From the NCBI RefSeq assembly GCF_042214795.1, contig NZ_CP090177.1, positions 2,356,001 through 2,420,000 of the forward strand: a DNA stretch of 64,000 nucleotides, written 5' to 3'. How positions within the stretch are numbered: position 1 is the first letter of the stretch; each line of letters opens with the position of its first letter. Below the pieces are notes generated by a model. That model searched no databases. It saw only the letters and a program-made list of their open reading frames with translations, and was not told the origin of the DNA. Shown piece by piece: positions 9,095 through 17,481 of the stretch. Position numbers and translations under genes: made by a program. This stretch comes from Arcobacter iocasae (GTDB taxonomy: Bacteria; Campylobacterota; Campylobacteria; Campylobacterales; Arcobacteraceae).

Positions 9095-9430
9095 ATGAAT
9101 TATGAAGAGGTAGTTGTCGAATTAGACCATGTCATAAAGAGTTCTGAGAAGGTAGCTGTATCAGTTTTTGATAAACTAGAATTAGCTTTATCTTATACTA
9201 AAGAAAAAGAATCATGTGATTTGATTATGGAAGTTATGAATACAATTCAAGAAGAAGATATCTTCAGACAAAAACTTGAAAGAGTAGTAAATTGCATTTG
9301 TGAAGCTCAAGGCATAGATGGATCTAGATTTAATATAGCACCAACAGCAAAACATATTTCAGGTGATAGTTATGATGATGAGATATCTCAAGAGGATATC
9401 GATAAAATGTTTGCTAAAATCAATAAATAG
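9095..9430 (+). CDS. Small CheZ-like chemotaxis protein (putative)
   Basis: A 111-residue, mostly helical acidic protein. I use the ATG at 9095, because AAAAGG at 9083-9088 sits 7 bases upstream; an in-frame TTG at 9044 lacks such a site. The helix MEVMNTIQEEDIFRQKLERVV resembles the CheZ active-site helix, and D55-x3-Q59 matches the Asp-x3-Gln pair with which CheZ dephosphorylates CheY. The tail SQEDIDKMFAKI resembles the short amphipathic ends by which CheZ or FliM bind CheY. It is only half the usual CheZ length. Facing it is a chemoreceptor gene. The function is inferred from these motifs only and could be wrong. Confidence 0.45.
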   Translation: MNYEEVVVELDHVIKSSEKVAVSVFDKLELALSYTKEKESCDLIMEVMNTIQEEDIFRQKLERVVNCICEAQGIDGSRFNIAPTAKHISGDSYDDEISQEDIDKMFAKINK

Positions 9431-9450
9431 AAAGTTTAAACTTTCTATTT
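9425..9450. terminator. Bidirectional terminator
   Basis: A perfect 26-base palindrome (AAATAGAAAGTTT and its complement) lies between the converging CheZ-like and chemoreceptor genes and includes part of both 3' ends. Confidence 0.6.
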
Positions 9451-11631
9451 ATCACATACTTCTTTTTTAAGAGTATTTAAAGTTCCAAATATTCTTAAAG
9501 ACTCTATTTCAACTTCTTTTGCTTTTTCATTTAAAATATTATTTGGTTCATTATTTGCATTTGCATCAGTTAGTGCTTGTATTTTTTTTGCCAATGAATT
9601 ATTTAAGTTTTTAAGCTCTTCAAGTGAATTAGATGCTTCAATATGGTAAGTGTCTTCAAAATTATTTATAAAGTTAGATAACACTTCTGAAGGTGTTGCA
9701 CTCCATTTAGTTTTTTTACCCAATCTAGAATAAGCTTGATCTTTTAGTTCTAGAACATTTACTTTTACTTTTGCTGCATCATAAACTAAGTCTACATTAC
9801 ATACTTGCTCTCTAGCGTCTTGGATAAAACTAGCTCTTGAAGCAGCGGTTACAAGAGAATTTGACATATTAGCAATCAAACTTGACATATTAGAAATCTC
9901 TTCTGCTACTCCTGCATTTTGTTGTGTAACTTGGTCCAATGTTGTAACAGCATCATTAATCTGTCTAATACCGCCTTCTTGTTCTTTAGCTGCATTTGAA
10001 ACATTATCTATCATTATTATTGTATCAGTGATATTTTGATTTAATTCATTATATCCTTCAATCATTTTACTTGAAATTTCTTGTCCACCTTTTGCTTTCA
10101 TCGAAGCAGCTTCAACTATATCTTTTATCTCTTTAGCAGCTTCTGCACTTCTTGATGCTAGGTTTCGTACTTCTTGAGCAACTACAGCAAAACCTTTACC
10201 AGCTTCTCCAGCAGTTGCCGCTTCAACAGCAGCATTAAGTGAAAGAATATTTGTTTGGAATGCAATTTGGTCAATGATCTCAATTGCTTCATTTATTGAG
10301 CTTACTTGTTTATTGATATCTTCCATTGAATGAGCAGTTTGATTTGCTAAGTCTTCACCATTTTTTGCAGAAGCAGTAACTTGTTGAGACAATTGTTTCA
10401 TCTTAGCAGCTGCTTCATTTGTTCCTTTTATATTAGAAGTTATTTGCTCTAATGCAGCAGCTGTTTCTTCTAAAGATGCAGCTTGTTTATTTGATGATTT
10501 AGACAAATTACTTGCAGCATCTGATAATGTTTGGGTATTTTCATTTAATGAATCACCAGTATTCATAATCATTGCTAAAATTTCAGAGGTATTATGTCCT
10601 ACAAGTTTTATTCCAGCTGTTAGTGAACCTAAATCTCCATAAATACCTTTATCATCAATTTGTGCATCAAATTTTGATTCTGAATACTGTTTTAAAGTAG
10701 CATTTATTTTTTCCAAAGTAGTTCTAGTACCACTAATCATAGTGTTAAGTTTATTTTTTAAATCTTCTACATGTGGATTTGCAGCTTTAGAATTTACATT
10801 ATAAACAAAGAAACCATTACCTGTCTTTTCTAAAACATCATTTGCTTCTTCTATAACTTTTGCATCAAGTGCAAGTCCTGCATTTACTTTATCCATATAT
10901 GAGTTAAATAAATCAGCAACTTCAGAAATTTCATCTTTTGATTGAACGCTTAATCTTATATTTGTGTCATTTGATTCAATTAAGTTTGTAAAACCTGATT
11001 TTAAAGACTCAATTGGGTTTGTAGCTCTTTTAACTAAAAAGAAAATCAATACAATAGTCAATACACTAAGTATAAGTGAAGTAGTAGAAATACTTACAAC
11101 CAAATCAACTAATTCCCTATCTGAATCTTGTAGTGAAAAAGTCAAATCCATTACTCCAATTACATCACCAATTTGTTGATTTGCATGACACATAATACAA
11201 TCTTGTTCAGCAATCATAGGTTTAATCATTCTTATTTCATGATTACCATTATCTGTTGTTTCAAACAATTGTGAATTTTTAGTGTCAAAAGACTTTAATA
11301 TACTTGGGTCTTCTGTATACTTTGTACCTGGTGCATACATTTCAATCAATGGTTTACTTTTAGCAACTGTTAAATTTTTAACACCTTTTATAGTTGCTGC
11401 AGCTTTCTCTGCTTTTTGGATTGTTGCAACATCACCCGTTGACATTGCATTTCTTAGACTTTGAAACATTGCAGTGTTTAACATCTCTAAATATTCTTTT
11501 GTAGTATTTAAAGAATCTCTTTTTACTTCTGTTGTAGTAAAGTAAATTACTGATGTACTACTAATTGTCATTAAAATAATTAATGCAAATATTATTTTAT
11601 TGCTTATTTTTTTCGATATAAATCCAAACAT
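9445..11631 (-). CDS. Methyl-accepting chemotaxis protein with periplasmic haem-binding (CxxCH) sensor
   Basis: A 728-residue chemoreceptor. It has TM1 (about residues 12-32), a periplasmic domain to about residue 178, TM2 (about 180-202), a HAMP region, and a cytoplasmic signalling domain with the hairpin tip IDQIAFQTNILSLNAAVEAA and the flanking EVRNLASRSAEAAKEI. The periplasmic domain contains CIMCH at residues 145-149 (bases 11185-11199), the covalent haem c attachment motif. Haem-containing chemoreceptor sensor domains with this architecture are known from Geobacter (GSU0582, GSU0935). A redox, gas or oxygen-related signal is likely. No CheR-binding pentapeptide is present at the C-terminus. 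Confidence 0.92.
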   Translation of the reverse strand: MFGFISKKISNKIIFALIILMTISSTSVIYFTTTEVKRDSLNTTKEYLEMLNTAMFQSLRNAMSTGDVATIQKAEKAAATIKGVKNLTVAKSKPLIEMYAPGTKYTEDPSILKSFDTKNSQLFETTDNGNHEIRMIKPMIAEQDCIMCHANQQIGDVIGVMDLTFSLQDSDRELVDLVVSISTTSLILSVLTIVLIFFLVKRATNPIESLKSGFTNLIESNDTNIRLSVQSKDEISEVADLFNSYMDKVNAGLALDAKVIEEANDVLEKTGNGFFVYNVNSKAANPHVEDLKNKLNTMISGTRTTLEKINATLKQYSESKFDAQIDDKGIYGDLGSLTAGIKLVGHNTSEILAMIMNTGDSLNENTQTLSDAASNLSKSSNKQAASLEETAAALEQITSNIKGTNEAAAKMKQLSQQVTASAKNGEDLANQTAHSMEDINKQVSSINEAIEIIDQIAFQTNILSLNAAVEAATAGEAGKGFAVVAQEVRNLASRSAEAAKEIKDIVEAASMKAKGGQEISSKMIEGYNELNQNITDTIIMIDNVSNAAKEQEGGIRQINDAVTTLDQVTQQNAGVAEEISNMSSLIANMSNSLVTAASRASFIQDAREQVCNVDLVYDAAKVKVNVLELKDQAYSRLGKKTKWSATPSEVLSNFINNFEDTYHIEASNSLEELKNLNNSLAKKIQALTDANANNEPNNILNEKAKEVEIESLRIFGTLNTLKKEVCDK

Positions 11632-11663
11632 TTACTAACCTTAATCTTTAAGTTGTAATAGTA

Positions 11664-11669
11664 TATAAT
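11664..11669 (+). promoter_or_regulatory. Candidate -10 of the ruvA operon
   Basis: TATAAT stands 48 bases before the ruvA start, in the gap between the divergent chemoreceptor and ruvA. The -35 region is AT-rich without a clear hexamer, which is normal for sigma-70 promoters of this phylum. Confidence 0.45.
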
Positions 11670-11716
11670 TAAATCCATTTATAAACAATAAAAACTTAAA
11701 GAGATTTAAAAAAATA

Positions 11717-12277
11717 ATGATAGTTGGAATAAACGGTAAAATAATAAGAAAAGAACCAACCCTCTTACATATTGATGTTAATGGGCTAGTTTATGAAGTC
11801 TTTGTATCTGTTAACTGCAGTTCTAAGATAACAGAAAATAATATTTCATTACACACTACATACATAATAAGAGAAGATTCTCAAGCTTTGTATGGATTTA
11901 TTGATGTAAATGAAAAAAAACTTTTTGATACAGTAATAAAAATAAATGGAGTGGGACCAAAAGTAGCACTTGCAATTTGTTCAACATTTACTCCAAGTTC
12001 TTTTTCTCAAATAGTAAGTTCAAATGATATTTCTATGTTAAAAAGAGTTCCAGGTATTGGTCCAAAAGGAGCTAGTAGAATTTTGGTTGAGTTATCTGGA
12101 TTTGTTATTGATGGAAATAGTGATGAAGATTCAATGGGAACAAATATGATGGAAGCATCTATGGCATTGGAATCATTAGGATTCAAAAAAGATGTTATAA
12201 GTAAAGCATTAAAAAGCTGTAGTGCTACAAATACAAGTGACTTAGTAAGAGAAGCACTTAAAAGATTACAAAAATAG
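11717..12277 (+). CDS. ruvA: Holliday junction DNA helicase subunit RuvA
   Basis: A 186-residue RuvA. RuvA tetramers bind the four-way junction and load RuvB for branch migration in recombinational repair. The N-terminal OB-fold begins MIVGINGKIIRKEP. The two helix-hairpin-helix motifs are INGVGPKVALAI (about residue 75) and VPGIGPKGASRIL (about residue 112), and a short C-terminal RuvB-contacting domain ends LVREALKRLQ. It leads a block with ddl, a hydrolase and murF that keeps the same order in Campylobacter. Confidence 0.95.
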   Translation: MIVGINGKIIRKEPTLLHIDVNGLVYEVFVSVNCSSKITENNISLHTTYIIREDSQALYGFIDVNEKKLFDTVIKINGVGPKVALAICSTFTPSSFSQIVSSNDISMLKRVPGIGPKGASRILVELSGFVIDGNSDEDSMGTNMMEASMALESLGFKKDVISKALKSCSATNTSDLVREALKRLQK

Positions 12278-12296
12278 ATTTAAAGGTTAGATAAGA

Positions 12297-13331
12297 ATGA
12301 AGATTGCTATAGTTTTTGGTGGAAGTAGTTATGAACATGAGATTTCAATAGTATCTGCTATTGCTATGAGAGATGTTATTAAAAGTGAATTAGAGTATAT
12401 ATTTTTAGATGAGAACAGAGACTTTTATCATATTCCTACTAAAACAATAAAATCAAAACTTTTTAGTACTGGTGAATATAAAAAGTGCGATAAATTAATT
12501 ATCAAAAAAGGTGGCTTTTCAAAAAAAGCTATGTTTGGTGAAAAAAATGTAGAGTTTGATATTGTCTTAAACTTAATTCATGGTGGAGATGGTGAAGATG
12601 GAATAGTTGCTTCACTATTTGAATTTTTTGATATAAGATACATAGGTCCTAGAGTTGGAGCTTGTAGTGTAAGTTTCAATAAGTTTTTAACAAAAGGATA
12701 TGCTTCATCTTTAGGGATTAAGACAATACCTTATCAATATTTTACAAAATTTGATGAAGTAAGTGTAGAACAATTTCCAGTAATTGTGAAACCAGTTACT
12801 TTAGGAAGCTCGATTGGGGTTAGTATTGTAAAATCAAAAGAAGAGTTAAGTTATGCTCTTGATGTTGCTTTTGAGTTTGATAATGCAGTTTTAATAGAGA
12901 CTTTCATACCAAATATTAAAGAGTACAATCTAGCAGGTTATAAAGTTGGAAATGAAATCAAATACTCAATAGTAGAAGAGCCACAAAAAGCTGACTTTTT
13001 AGATTTTGATAAAAAGTACCTTGATTTTGCAAGAACAGAGAGAGTAAGTGTTGCTAATATTAGTGATGAGTTAAAAGATAAGTTGAAAAAAGCTTTTGAG
13101 ACTATTTATAATACTACTTTTAATGATGCAATGATTAGATGTGACTTTTTTGTAATAGATGATGAAGTATATTTAAATGAAATCAATCCAATCCCTGGCT
13201 CTATGGCAAACTATCTGTTTGAAGATTTTGATGCAAGTATAAAAGAACTATCAAAATCACTAAAACTAAAAGATAAAATCAAAATCTCATATGACTATGT
13301 AAACAAAATCCAAGCGGCTAAGGGTAAATAA
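12297..13331 (+). CDS. ddl: D-alanine--D-alanine ligase
   Basis: A 344-residue ATP-grasp ligase that makes the D-Ala-D-Ala dipeptide for peptidoglycan. The N-terminal IVFGGSSYEHEISIVSA, the HGGDGEDG loop, the glycine-rich GSSIGVSIVK ATP-binding segment and the metal/phosphate site YLNEINPIPGS are all in place. It lies 19 bases after ruvA and 3 bases before the hydrolase gene. MurF, two genes on, uses its product directly. Confidence 0.95.
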   Translation: MKIAIVFGGSSYEHEISIVSAIAMRDVIKSELEYIFLDENRDFYHIPTKTIKSKLFSTGEYKKCDKLIIKKGGFSKKAMFGEKNVEFDIVLNLIHGGDGEDGIVASLFEFFDIRYIGPRVGACSVSFNKFLTKGYASSLGIKTIPYQYFTKFDEVSVEQFPVIVKPVTLGSSIGVSIVKSKEELSYALDVAFEFDNAVLIETFIPNIKEYNLAGYKVGNEIKYSIVEEPQKADFLDFDKKYLDFARTERVSVANISDELKDKLKKAFETIYNTTFNDAMIRCDFFVIDDEVYLNEINPIPGSMANYLFEDFDASIKELSKSLKLKDKIKISYDYVNKIQAAKGK

Positions 13332-13334
13332 ACC

Positions 13335-14054
13335 TTGGCTTTAAAATCAATCCAATACGATAATAAAACTTTTGATATCTCATATGAAATAATAAATCAA
13401 TCTTCAAAAAAAGATATTATTATTCTTCATGGTTGGGGTTCAAATAAAGATATCATGAGTAAAAACTTCAAAAGCTATTTGCCAAGTTTTAGACATATAT
13501 ATGTAGACTTACCAGGTTTTGGAAAAAGCCCTACAAAATATGTTCTTACAACAGATGATTATACAAATATCATGGAAATATTTTTAAAAACTATCAATGC
13601 TTCAAAAGATACAATTATGGGACACTCGTATGGTGGAAAGGTTGCTACAAAACTAAACCCAAAAAATCTTGTACTTTTAAGTAGTGCAGGAATAGTAGAA
13701 GAAAAATCAGCTAAAGTAAAAAGAAAAATCAAAATGGCAAAGTTTTTTAAAGCCTTGGGATTAGGTGCTATTACTAAGATTTTTAGAAGTAAAGATGTGG
13801 ATAATATGAGTGAAAATATGTATGCAACTTTTAAAAATGTACTAAATGAAGATTTTACCGAAGATTTTAAAAACTTTTTAGGAAAAGCATATATTTTTTG
13901 GGGTGAAAGTGATACTGCAACTTCTTTAGCCTCAGGAGAAAAAATAGCCTCACTTATAAAAAATAGTGAATTTAAATCATACGAAGGGACTCACTTCTTC
14001 TTTGTTGAACATGCAAAAGATATAAGTGAAAGAGTAGAAAATGGAATACTTTAA
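13335..14054 (+). CDS. Alpha/beta hydrolase
   Basis: A 239-residue alpha/beta-hydrolase. HGWGSNKD forms the oxyanion-hole region, the nucleophile elbow is GHSYGGK, and a late acidic residue in WGESD and a histidine in EGTHFFFVEH can complete the triad. The substrate cannot be told. It starts at TTG 3 bases after ddl and overlaps murF by 14 bases. This position between ddl and murF is shared with Campylobacter, which suggests a cell-envelope link, but that is inference. Confidence 0.8.
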   Translation: MALKSIQYDNKTFDISYEIINQSSKKDIIILHGWGSNKDIMSKNFKSYLPSFRHIYVDLPGFGKSPTKYVLTTDDYTNIMEIFLKTINASKDTIMGHSYGGKVATKLNPKNLVLLSSAGIVEEKSAKVKRKIKMAKFFKALGLGAITKIFRSKDVDNMSENMYATFKNVLNEDFTEDFKNFLGKAYIFWGESDTATSLASGEKIASLIKNSEFKSYEGTHFFFVEHAKDISERVENGIL

Positions 14055-15477
14055 TATATTTACACATTTAGTTTTAGTTATGGCACTTGGTTGGTATTTG
14101 ATTACCAATTTACAATGGTATAGCTATAAGTTAGAAAGAGTTATCTTTAAGCATCACAAATTGCATTGGCATATCATATATTTTGTAACGCCTTTTGTGA
14201 TGTATTATTTATTACCATCATTATACTTTTTGGTTTATTTTTATGCTTTATATTTGCCATTATTGATTTTATGGAATATGAAACTTGATAAACCATTGGT
14301 TTTAACATCTCGAGTTCAAAGATTTTTAGCCATACTTCTGTTTGTAACATTTAGTATTAGCCTTTTATGTTTTGTAAGTGAAAATTGTAAATCAGCTGGT
14401 ATTTTTATCCCATTATTTATAGCTTATTTGGTCTCTTTCTCTTTAGAGCGAATATTTTTTATCTCTTTTAAACATAGAGCTAAAAAAAGACTTCAAGGTA
14501 TAAAAGATTTAAAAATCATTGCAATTACTGCATCATATGGAAAAACATCTATAAAAAACTATTTATACCAAATCCTTAAATCAAAGTTCAATGCCTATAA
14601 AACTCCAAGAAGTGTAAATACCCTAGCAGGACTTGTTTTAGATGTAAACAGAGACCTACCTGACAATGCAGAAATATACATAGCAGAAGCAGGGGCTAGA
14701 ATGCAAGGTGATATAGAAGAGATATCAAACTTCTTGCACCAAGATTATGCAATCTTAGGACAAGTAGGTGAACAACATATAGAGTACTTCAAAACCTTAG
14801 ATAATATTATCCACACAAAAATGGAAATCCTAAAATCACCAAAAATGATAAAAGCTTTTGTACATGAATCTGTACCAATTTTAGACTATTCAAAAATAGA
14901 AAAGTTCCCAAATGATTTAAACATAACAAAAAGCAATTTAGATGGAGTCTGGTTTGATGTAAATATTGATGGGAAACAAGAACATTTCTACGCACCAATA
15001 CTTGGAAGTTTCAATGCAGTAAATCTAACAGCTTGTATTCTTATGGCAAAAGAGTTAGGTATGAGTATAGATCAAATAAAAATAGCCCTAGATAAAATCA
15101 AGCCAGTAGAACATAGACTTCAAAAAATAGAAGCTGGTGGAAAAGTAATCATTGATGATAGTTTTAATGGAAATTTTGAGGGTATGCTTGAAGCTGTAAA
15201 TTTATGTAGTGAATACAAAGGAAGAAAAGTAATCATAACTCCAGGTTTAGTTGAATCAACAGATGAGACAAATATACTTTTAGCAAAAGAGATAAATAAA
15301 CACTTCGATTTTGTTATTTTAACTGGTTCATTAAATACTCATCTTTTTAGTGATAATATTGATAAAAATAAACAGTTTATCTTAAAAGATAAATCAAAAA
15401 TGCAAGAGACTTTAATAGAAAAAACAAGAGCAGGGGATTTAATCCTTTTTGCAAACGACGCTCCTAATTTTATTTAA
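14041..15477 (+). CDS. murF: UDP-MurNAc-tripeptide--D-alanyl-D-alanine ligase MurF
   Basis: A 478-residue Mur ligase that adds D-Ala-D-Ala to the UDP-MurNAc-tripeptide. Unlike the soluble enterobacterial enzyme, the first ~150 residues hold several hydrophobic helices, a known trait of campylobacterotal MurF, so the enzyme should be membrane-attached. The ATP loop is ASYGKTSIKNYL instead of the usual GTNGKT. The central AEAGARMQGDIEEIS and the late DDSFNGN are typical. The stop codon lies within a 15-bp hairpin (15465-15499). Confidence 0.92.
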   Translation: MEYFNIFTHLVLVMALGWYLITNLQWYSYKLERVIFKHHKLHWHIIYFVTPFVMYYLLPSLYFLVYFYALYLPLLILWNMKLDKPLVLTSRVQRFLAILLFVTFSISLLCFVSENCKSAGIFIPLFIAYLVSFSLERIFFISFKHRAKKRLQGIKDLKIIAITASYGKTSIKNYLYQILKSKFNAYKTPRSVNTLAGLVLDVNRDLPDNAEIYIAEAGARMQGDIEEISNFLHQDYAILGQVGEQHIEYFKTLDNIIHTKMEILKSPKMIKAFVHESVPILDYSKIEKFPNDLNITKSNLDGVWFDVNIDGKQEHFYAPILGSFNAVNLTACILMAKELGMSIDQIKIALDKIKPVEHRLQKIEAGGKVIIDDSFNGNFEGMLEAVNLCSEYKGRKVIITPGLVESTDETNILLAKEINKHFDFVILTGSLNTHLFSDNIDKNKQFILKDKSKMQETLIEKTRAGDLILFANDAPNFI

Positions 15478-15499
15478 GCTTTTGGCTTAAATAAAATTA
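15465..15499. terminator. Perfect 15-bp stem-loop at the end of murF
   Basis: TAATTTTATTTAAGC pairs with GCTTAAATAAAATTA around a 5-base loop. It contains the murF stop codon. No T-run follows on the plus strand, so it may stabilise the murF mRNA end rather than terminate transcription. Confidence 0.5.
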
Positions 15500-15905
15500 A
15501 GTGAATAAGGAATAGTTAATAATGAATAATATTTTAGAATCTAAAAGTTATGATTTTGCTTTACGGATTGTAAAATTGTCTCGTTATTTACAAGAAGAAA
15601 AAAAAGAATTTATTTTATCTAAACAAATTCTTAGAAGTGGTACTGCAATTGGTGCTTTAATTGCAGAATCACAATATGCCCAATCAAAATCTGATTTTAT
15701 TTCAAAGTTGCATATTTCTATAAAAGAGGCTAATGAAACTAAGTATTGGCTTTGCTTATTAAAAGATTCTTTTTATATAAATGATAAAATGTACGATAGT
15801 TTAAATCCTGATTTGATAGAATTAATTAAAATATTAACTACAAGTATTAAAACAGCTAAGGAAAACAATGCTTAAAATTATTCATTATTCATTATTCACT
15901 ATTAA
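15500..15905. repeat. Imperfect inverted repeat around the four-helix-bundle gene
   Basis: The left arm (15500-15530: AGTGAATAAGGAATAG, then TTAATAATGAATAAT) is matched on the opposite strand by the right arm (15877-15905), which is built of repeated ATTATTC units and ends CACTATTAAT. The gene's start codon lies in the left arm. The arms are simple in sequence but specific enough to suggest that the gene moves as a cassette. Confidence 0.5.
15522..15875 (+). CDS. Four-helix-bundle protein of the S23/IVP type
   Basis: A 117-residue helical protein. The pattern SYDFALRIVKLSRYL, then ILRSGTAIGALIAESQYAQSKSDF and KLHISIKEANETKYWL is the standard signature of the four-helix-bundle proteins first found in 23S rRNA intervening sequences. 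It is also related in fold to the Avd accessory protein of diversity-generating retroelements. The function of free-standing copies is unknown. Here no 23S rRNA or reverse transcriptase lies nearby. The gene sits between murF and the HIT gene inside inverted AT-rich repeats, which suggests a later insertion. Confidence 0.85.
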   Translation: MNNILESKSYDFALRIVKLSRYLQEEKKEFILSKQILRSGTAIGALIAESQYAQSKSDFISKLHISIKEANETKYWLCLLKDSFYINDKMYDSLNPDLIELIKILTTSIKTAKENNA

Positions 15906-15929
15906 TTTCTTAACATGGAGCAAAGCGTA

Positions 15930-16421
15930 ATGGAAAGAATCTATGCACCTTGGCGATTTGAGTATGTAACAGAAGATAAGATTGAGGGGTGTGTATTTTG
16001 TCATATTTATGAAAATTCAAATGATGATGAAAAACTAGGTGTTGTTTTTAGAGATAAAAACTGCTATGTGGTTATGAACAAATACCCATACACTCCGGGT
16101 CATATGATGGTAATTCCAAACTTTCACACAGAAAATATAGAAGATTTAGATGATGAAGTATGGATTGAGATGTCTTTGAGAGTAAAACAAGCTACAAAGA
16201 TGTTAAAAGAGGTTTTAAATGCCGAGGGTATAAATATTGGTATGAATCTTAGCAAAGCTGCTGGTGCTGGTATTGCTGAACATGTTCATTATCATCTTGT
16301 TCCAAGATGGGGAGGGGATACTAATTTTATCACTACTATAGGAGATACTAGAGTTTATCCTGTTGATTTTGGGAAGATTTATAAGAAACTTTGTGAGAAT
16401 GCTTTGGAGTATTTTAAATAA
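15930..16421 (+). CDS. HIT-family nucleotide hydrolase/phosphorylase
   Basis: A protein of about 163 residues. The histidine triad HVHYHLVPRW near residue 114 is the nucleotide-binding and catalytic motif of HIT proteins, and the opening YAPWRFEYV resembles the AP4A-phosphorylase branch. It also carries CVFCHI near the N-terminus; such a Cys pair binds zinc in some relatives. I chose the ATG at 15930, because GGAG at 15917-15920 is 9 bases upstream; a second ATG at 15915 would add five residues. The likely role is hydrolysis of dinucleoside polyphosphates or AMP-linked compounds. Confidence 0.9.
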   Translation: MERIYAPWRFEYVTEDKIEGCVFCHIYENSNDDEKLGVVFRDKNCYVVMNKYPYTPGHMMVIPNFHTENIEDLDDEVWIEMSLRVKQATKMLKEVLNAEGINIGMNLSKAAGAGIAEHVHYHLVPRWGGDTNFITTIGDTRVYPVDFGKIYKKLCENALEYFK

Positions 16422-16525
16422 AATAGTTATTAAAATTTTCTTTTCCAATTAAAGAACTCTTCCTTAAAAGAAACTAATATAGTTATCTTCAATTTTCAAT
16501 ATAAATTAATTTAAAATATTTTTAT

Positions 16526-16551
16526 TATGATAAATAAATTTATTTATCATA
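16526..16551. repeat. Perfect 26-base palindrome
   Basis: TATGATAAATAAA is followed directly by its reverse complement in the 257-base gap between the HIT gene and the lipoprotein gene. It has no T-run. It could be a regulator site for the lipoprotein gene or a mRNA hairpin. Nothing else is recognisable in this gap. Confidence 0.4.
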
Positions 16552-16678
16552 TTATTTCTTAAATATTATAACTTTAAGATTATTTTATATAGAATACATA
16601 TTCGAAAAATGGTTCTGTCAATATAAAATATTTTTGAGATAATTGTTTAAGATAATCAAAATTAAAAGGAAAAACTTA

Positions 16679-17236
16679 ATGAAGAAATTTATTTTAAGTT
16701 TAGTATCAATATTCATTCTAATAGGTTTAACAGGTTGTGGTAGTTCGATGTATAATTATAATGTTGAACCAACACCAATTAAACAAGGTAAAGCAAAATA
16801 TACACTTAAAGATTTTAATTTAACATTAGAACACGGTCATGGAAGAAATATTCAAAATAAAACATTTATTAATGAAAATGAATTAAAAAAATCATTTGAA
16901 ATGTTTATTAATCAAGAATTAGAAAAGCAATCATTGAAAGGTAATGAAAAAGATTACAAAATTAGTGTGACTATGAATTATACACGGGTATATAATTATG
17001 GAGGAAATGCTTTAAATAAGCCACAGTTTTATTATACTGTATATGTATATAATACTCAAGATAAATTATTAGCAAGTTTTGCAATACCAAATAGTACAAC
17101 AAAATATGGATATTTTAAAGACATAGCCGTAAATTTACAAATAGGTACATTTCAAAGGAAAGCTGAAGATGAACCAGAAGACATAGAACTAATTTCTAAA
17201 ACACTAGTAGAAGAATTATCTAAACTAGGTAATTAA
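16679..17236 (+). CDS. Putative lipoprotein
   Basis: A 185-residue protein with the signal sequence MKKFILSLVSIFILIGLTGCGSS. LTGC is a lipobox, so the mature protein should start at Cys20 and be lipid-anchored. I use the ATG at 16679 (AAGGA at 16666-16670); an upstream in-frame start at 16643 would spoil the signal peptide. The mature part is mixed alpha/beta with many Asn and Lys and shows no domain that I recognise. It stands alone, between the HIT gene and ridA. Confidence 0.75.
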   Translation: MKKFILSLVSIFILIGLTGCGSSMYNYNVEPTPIKQGKAKYTLKDFNLTLEHGHGRNIQNKTFINENELKKSFEMFINQELEKQSLKGNEKDYKISVTMNYTRVYNYGGNALNKPQFYYTVYVYNTQDKLLASFAIPNSTTKYGYFKDIAVNLQIGTFQRKAEDEPEDIELISKTLVEELSKLGN

Positions 17237-17329
17237 ATTATAATAACACTTTTAATAAATTCTTGGGAAATTTATCAGATTAAAAGTTGAATAAATATTT
17301 CCCAATAATTTTCATAAACACCTATAGAT

Positions 17330-17395
17330 CTTCGCTTTGCTTACTTTTCGTCAATACAAAAGTAAGAAAGCGAAGAGGTTTATCCTCTTCAAGAG
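17330..17395 (+). repeat. Double-hairpin dispersed repeat, copy A
   Basis: The first stem pairs CTTCGCTTTGCTTACTTTT with AAAAGTAAGAAAGCGAAG, which matches except for one base, around CGTCAATAC. The second pairs GAAGAGG with CCTCTTC. Related copies lie at 56250-56319 (opposite strand) and 57909-57982. It lies between the lipoprotein gene and ridA in a stretch without real genes. Confidence 0.75.
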
Positions 17396-17481
17396 CCAAA
17401 AAAAGAAACTTATTATTTTCAAGCCAATATAACTTTACAATGCTATACTTAACACACAAAAACTCAAACTAGGGATTAAAC

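Noticed and set aside
15522..15875. Possible diversity-generating retroelement, since four-helix-bundle proteins resemble Avd
   Set aside because: No reverse transcriptase, template repeat or variable repeat is found nearby.
15877..15900. Tandem ATTATTC units that might be a CRISPR or satellite array
   Set aside because: Units are 7 bases without spacers, and only a few copies are present; they are better explained as one arm of the inverted repeat.
17287..17472. 61-codon open frame on the plus strand
   Set aside because: It runs straight through the double-hairpin repeat, has no ribosome-binding site and has no protein-like pattern.
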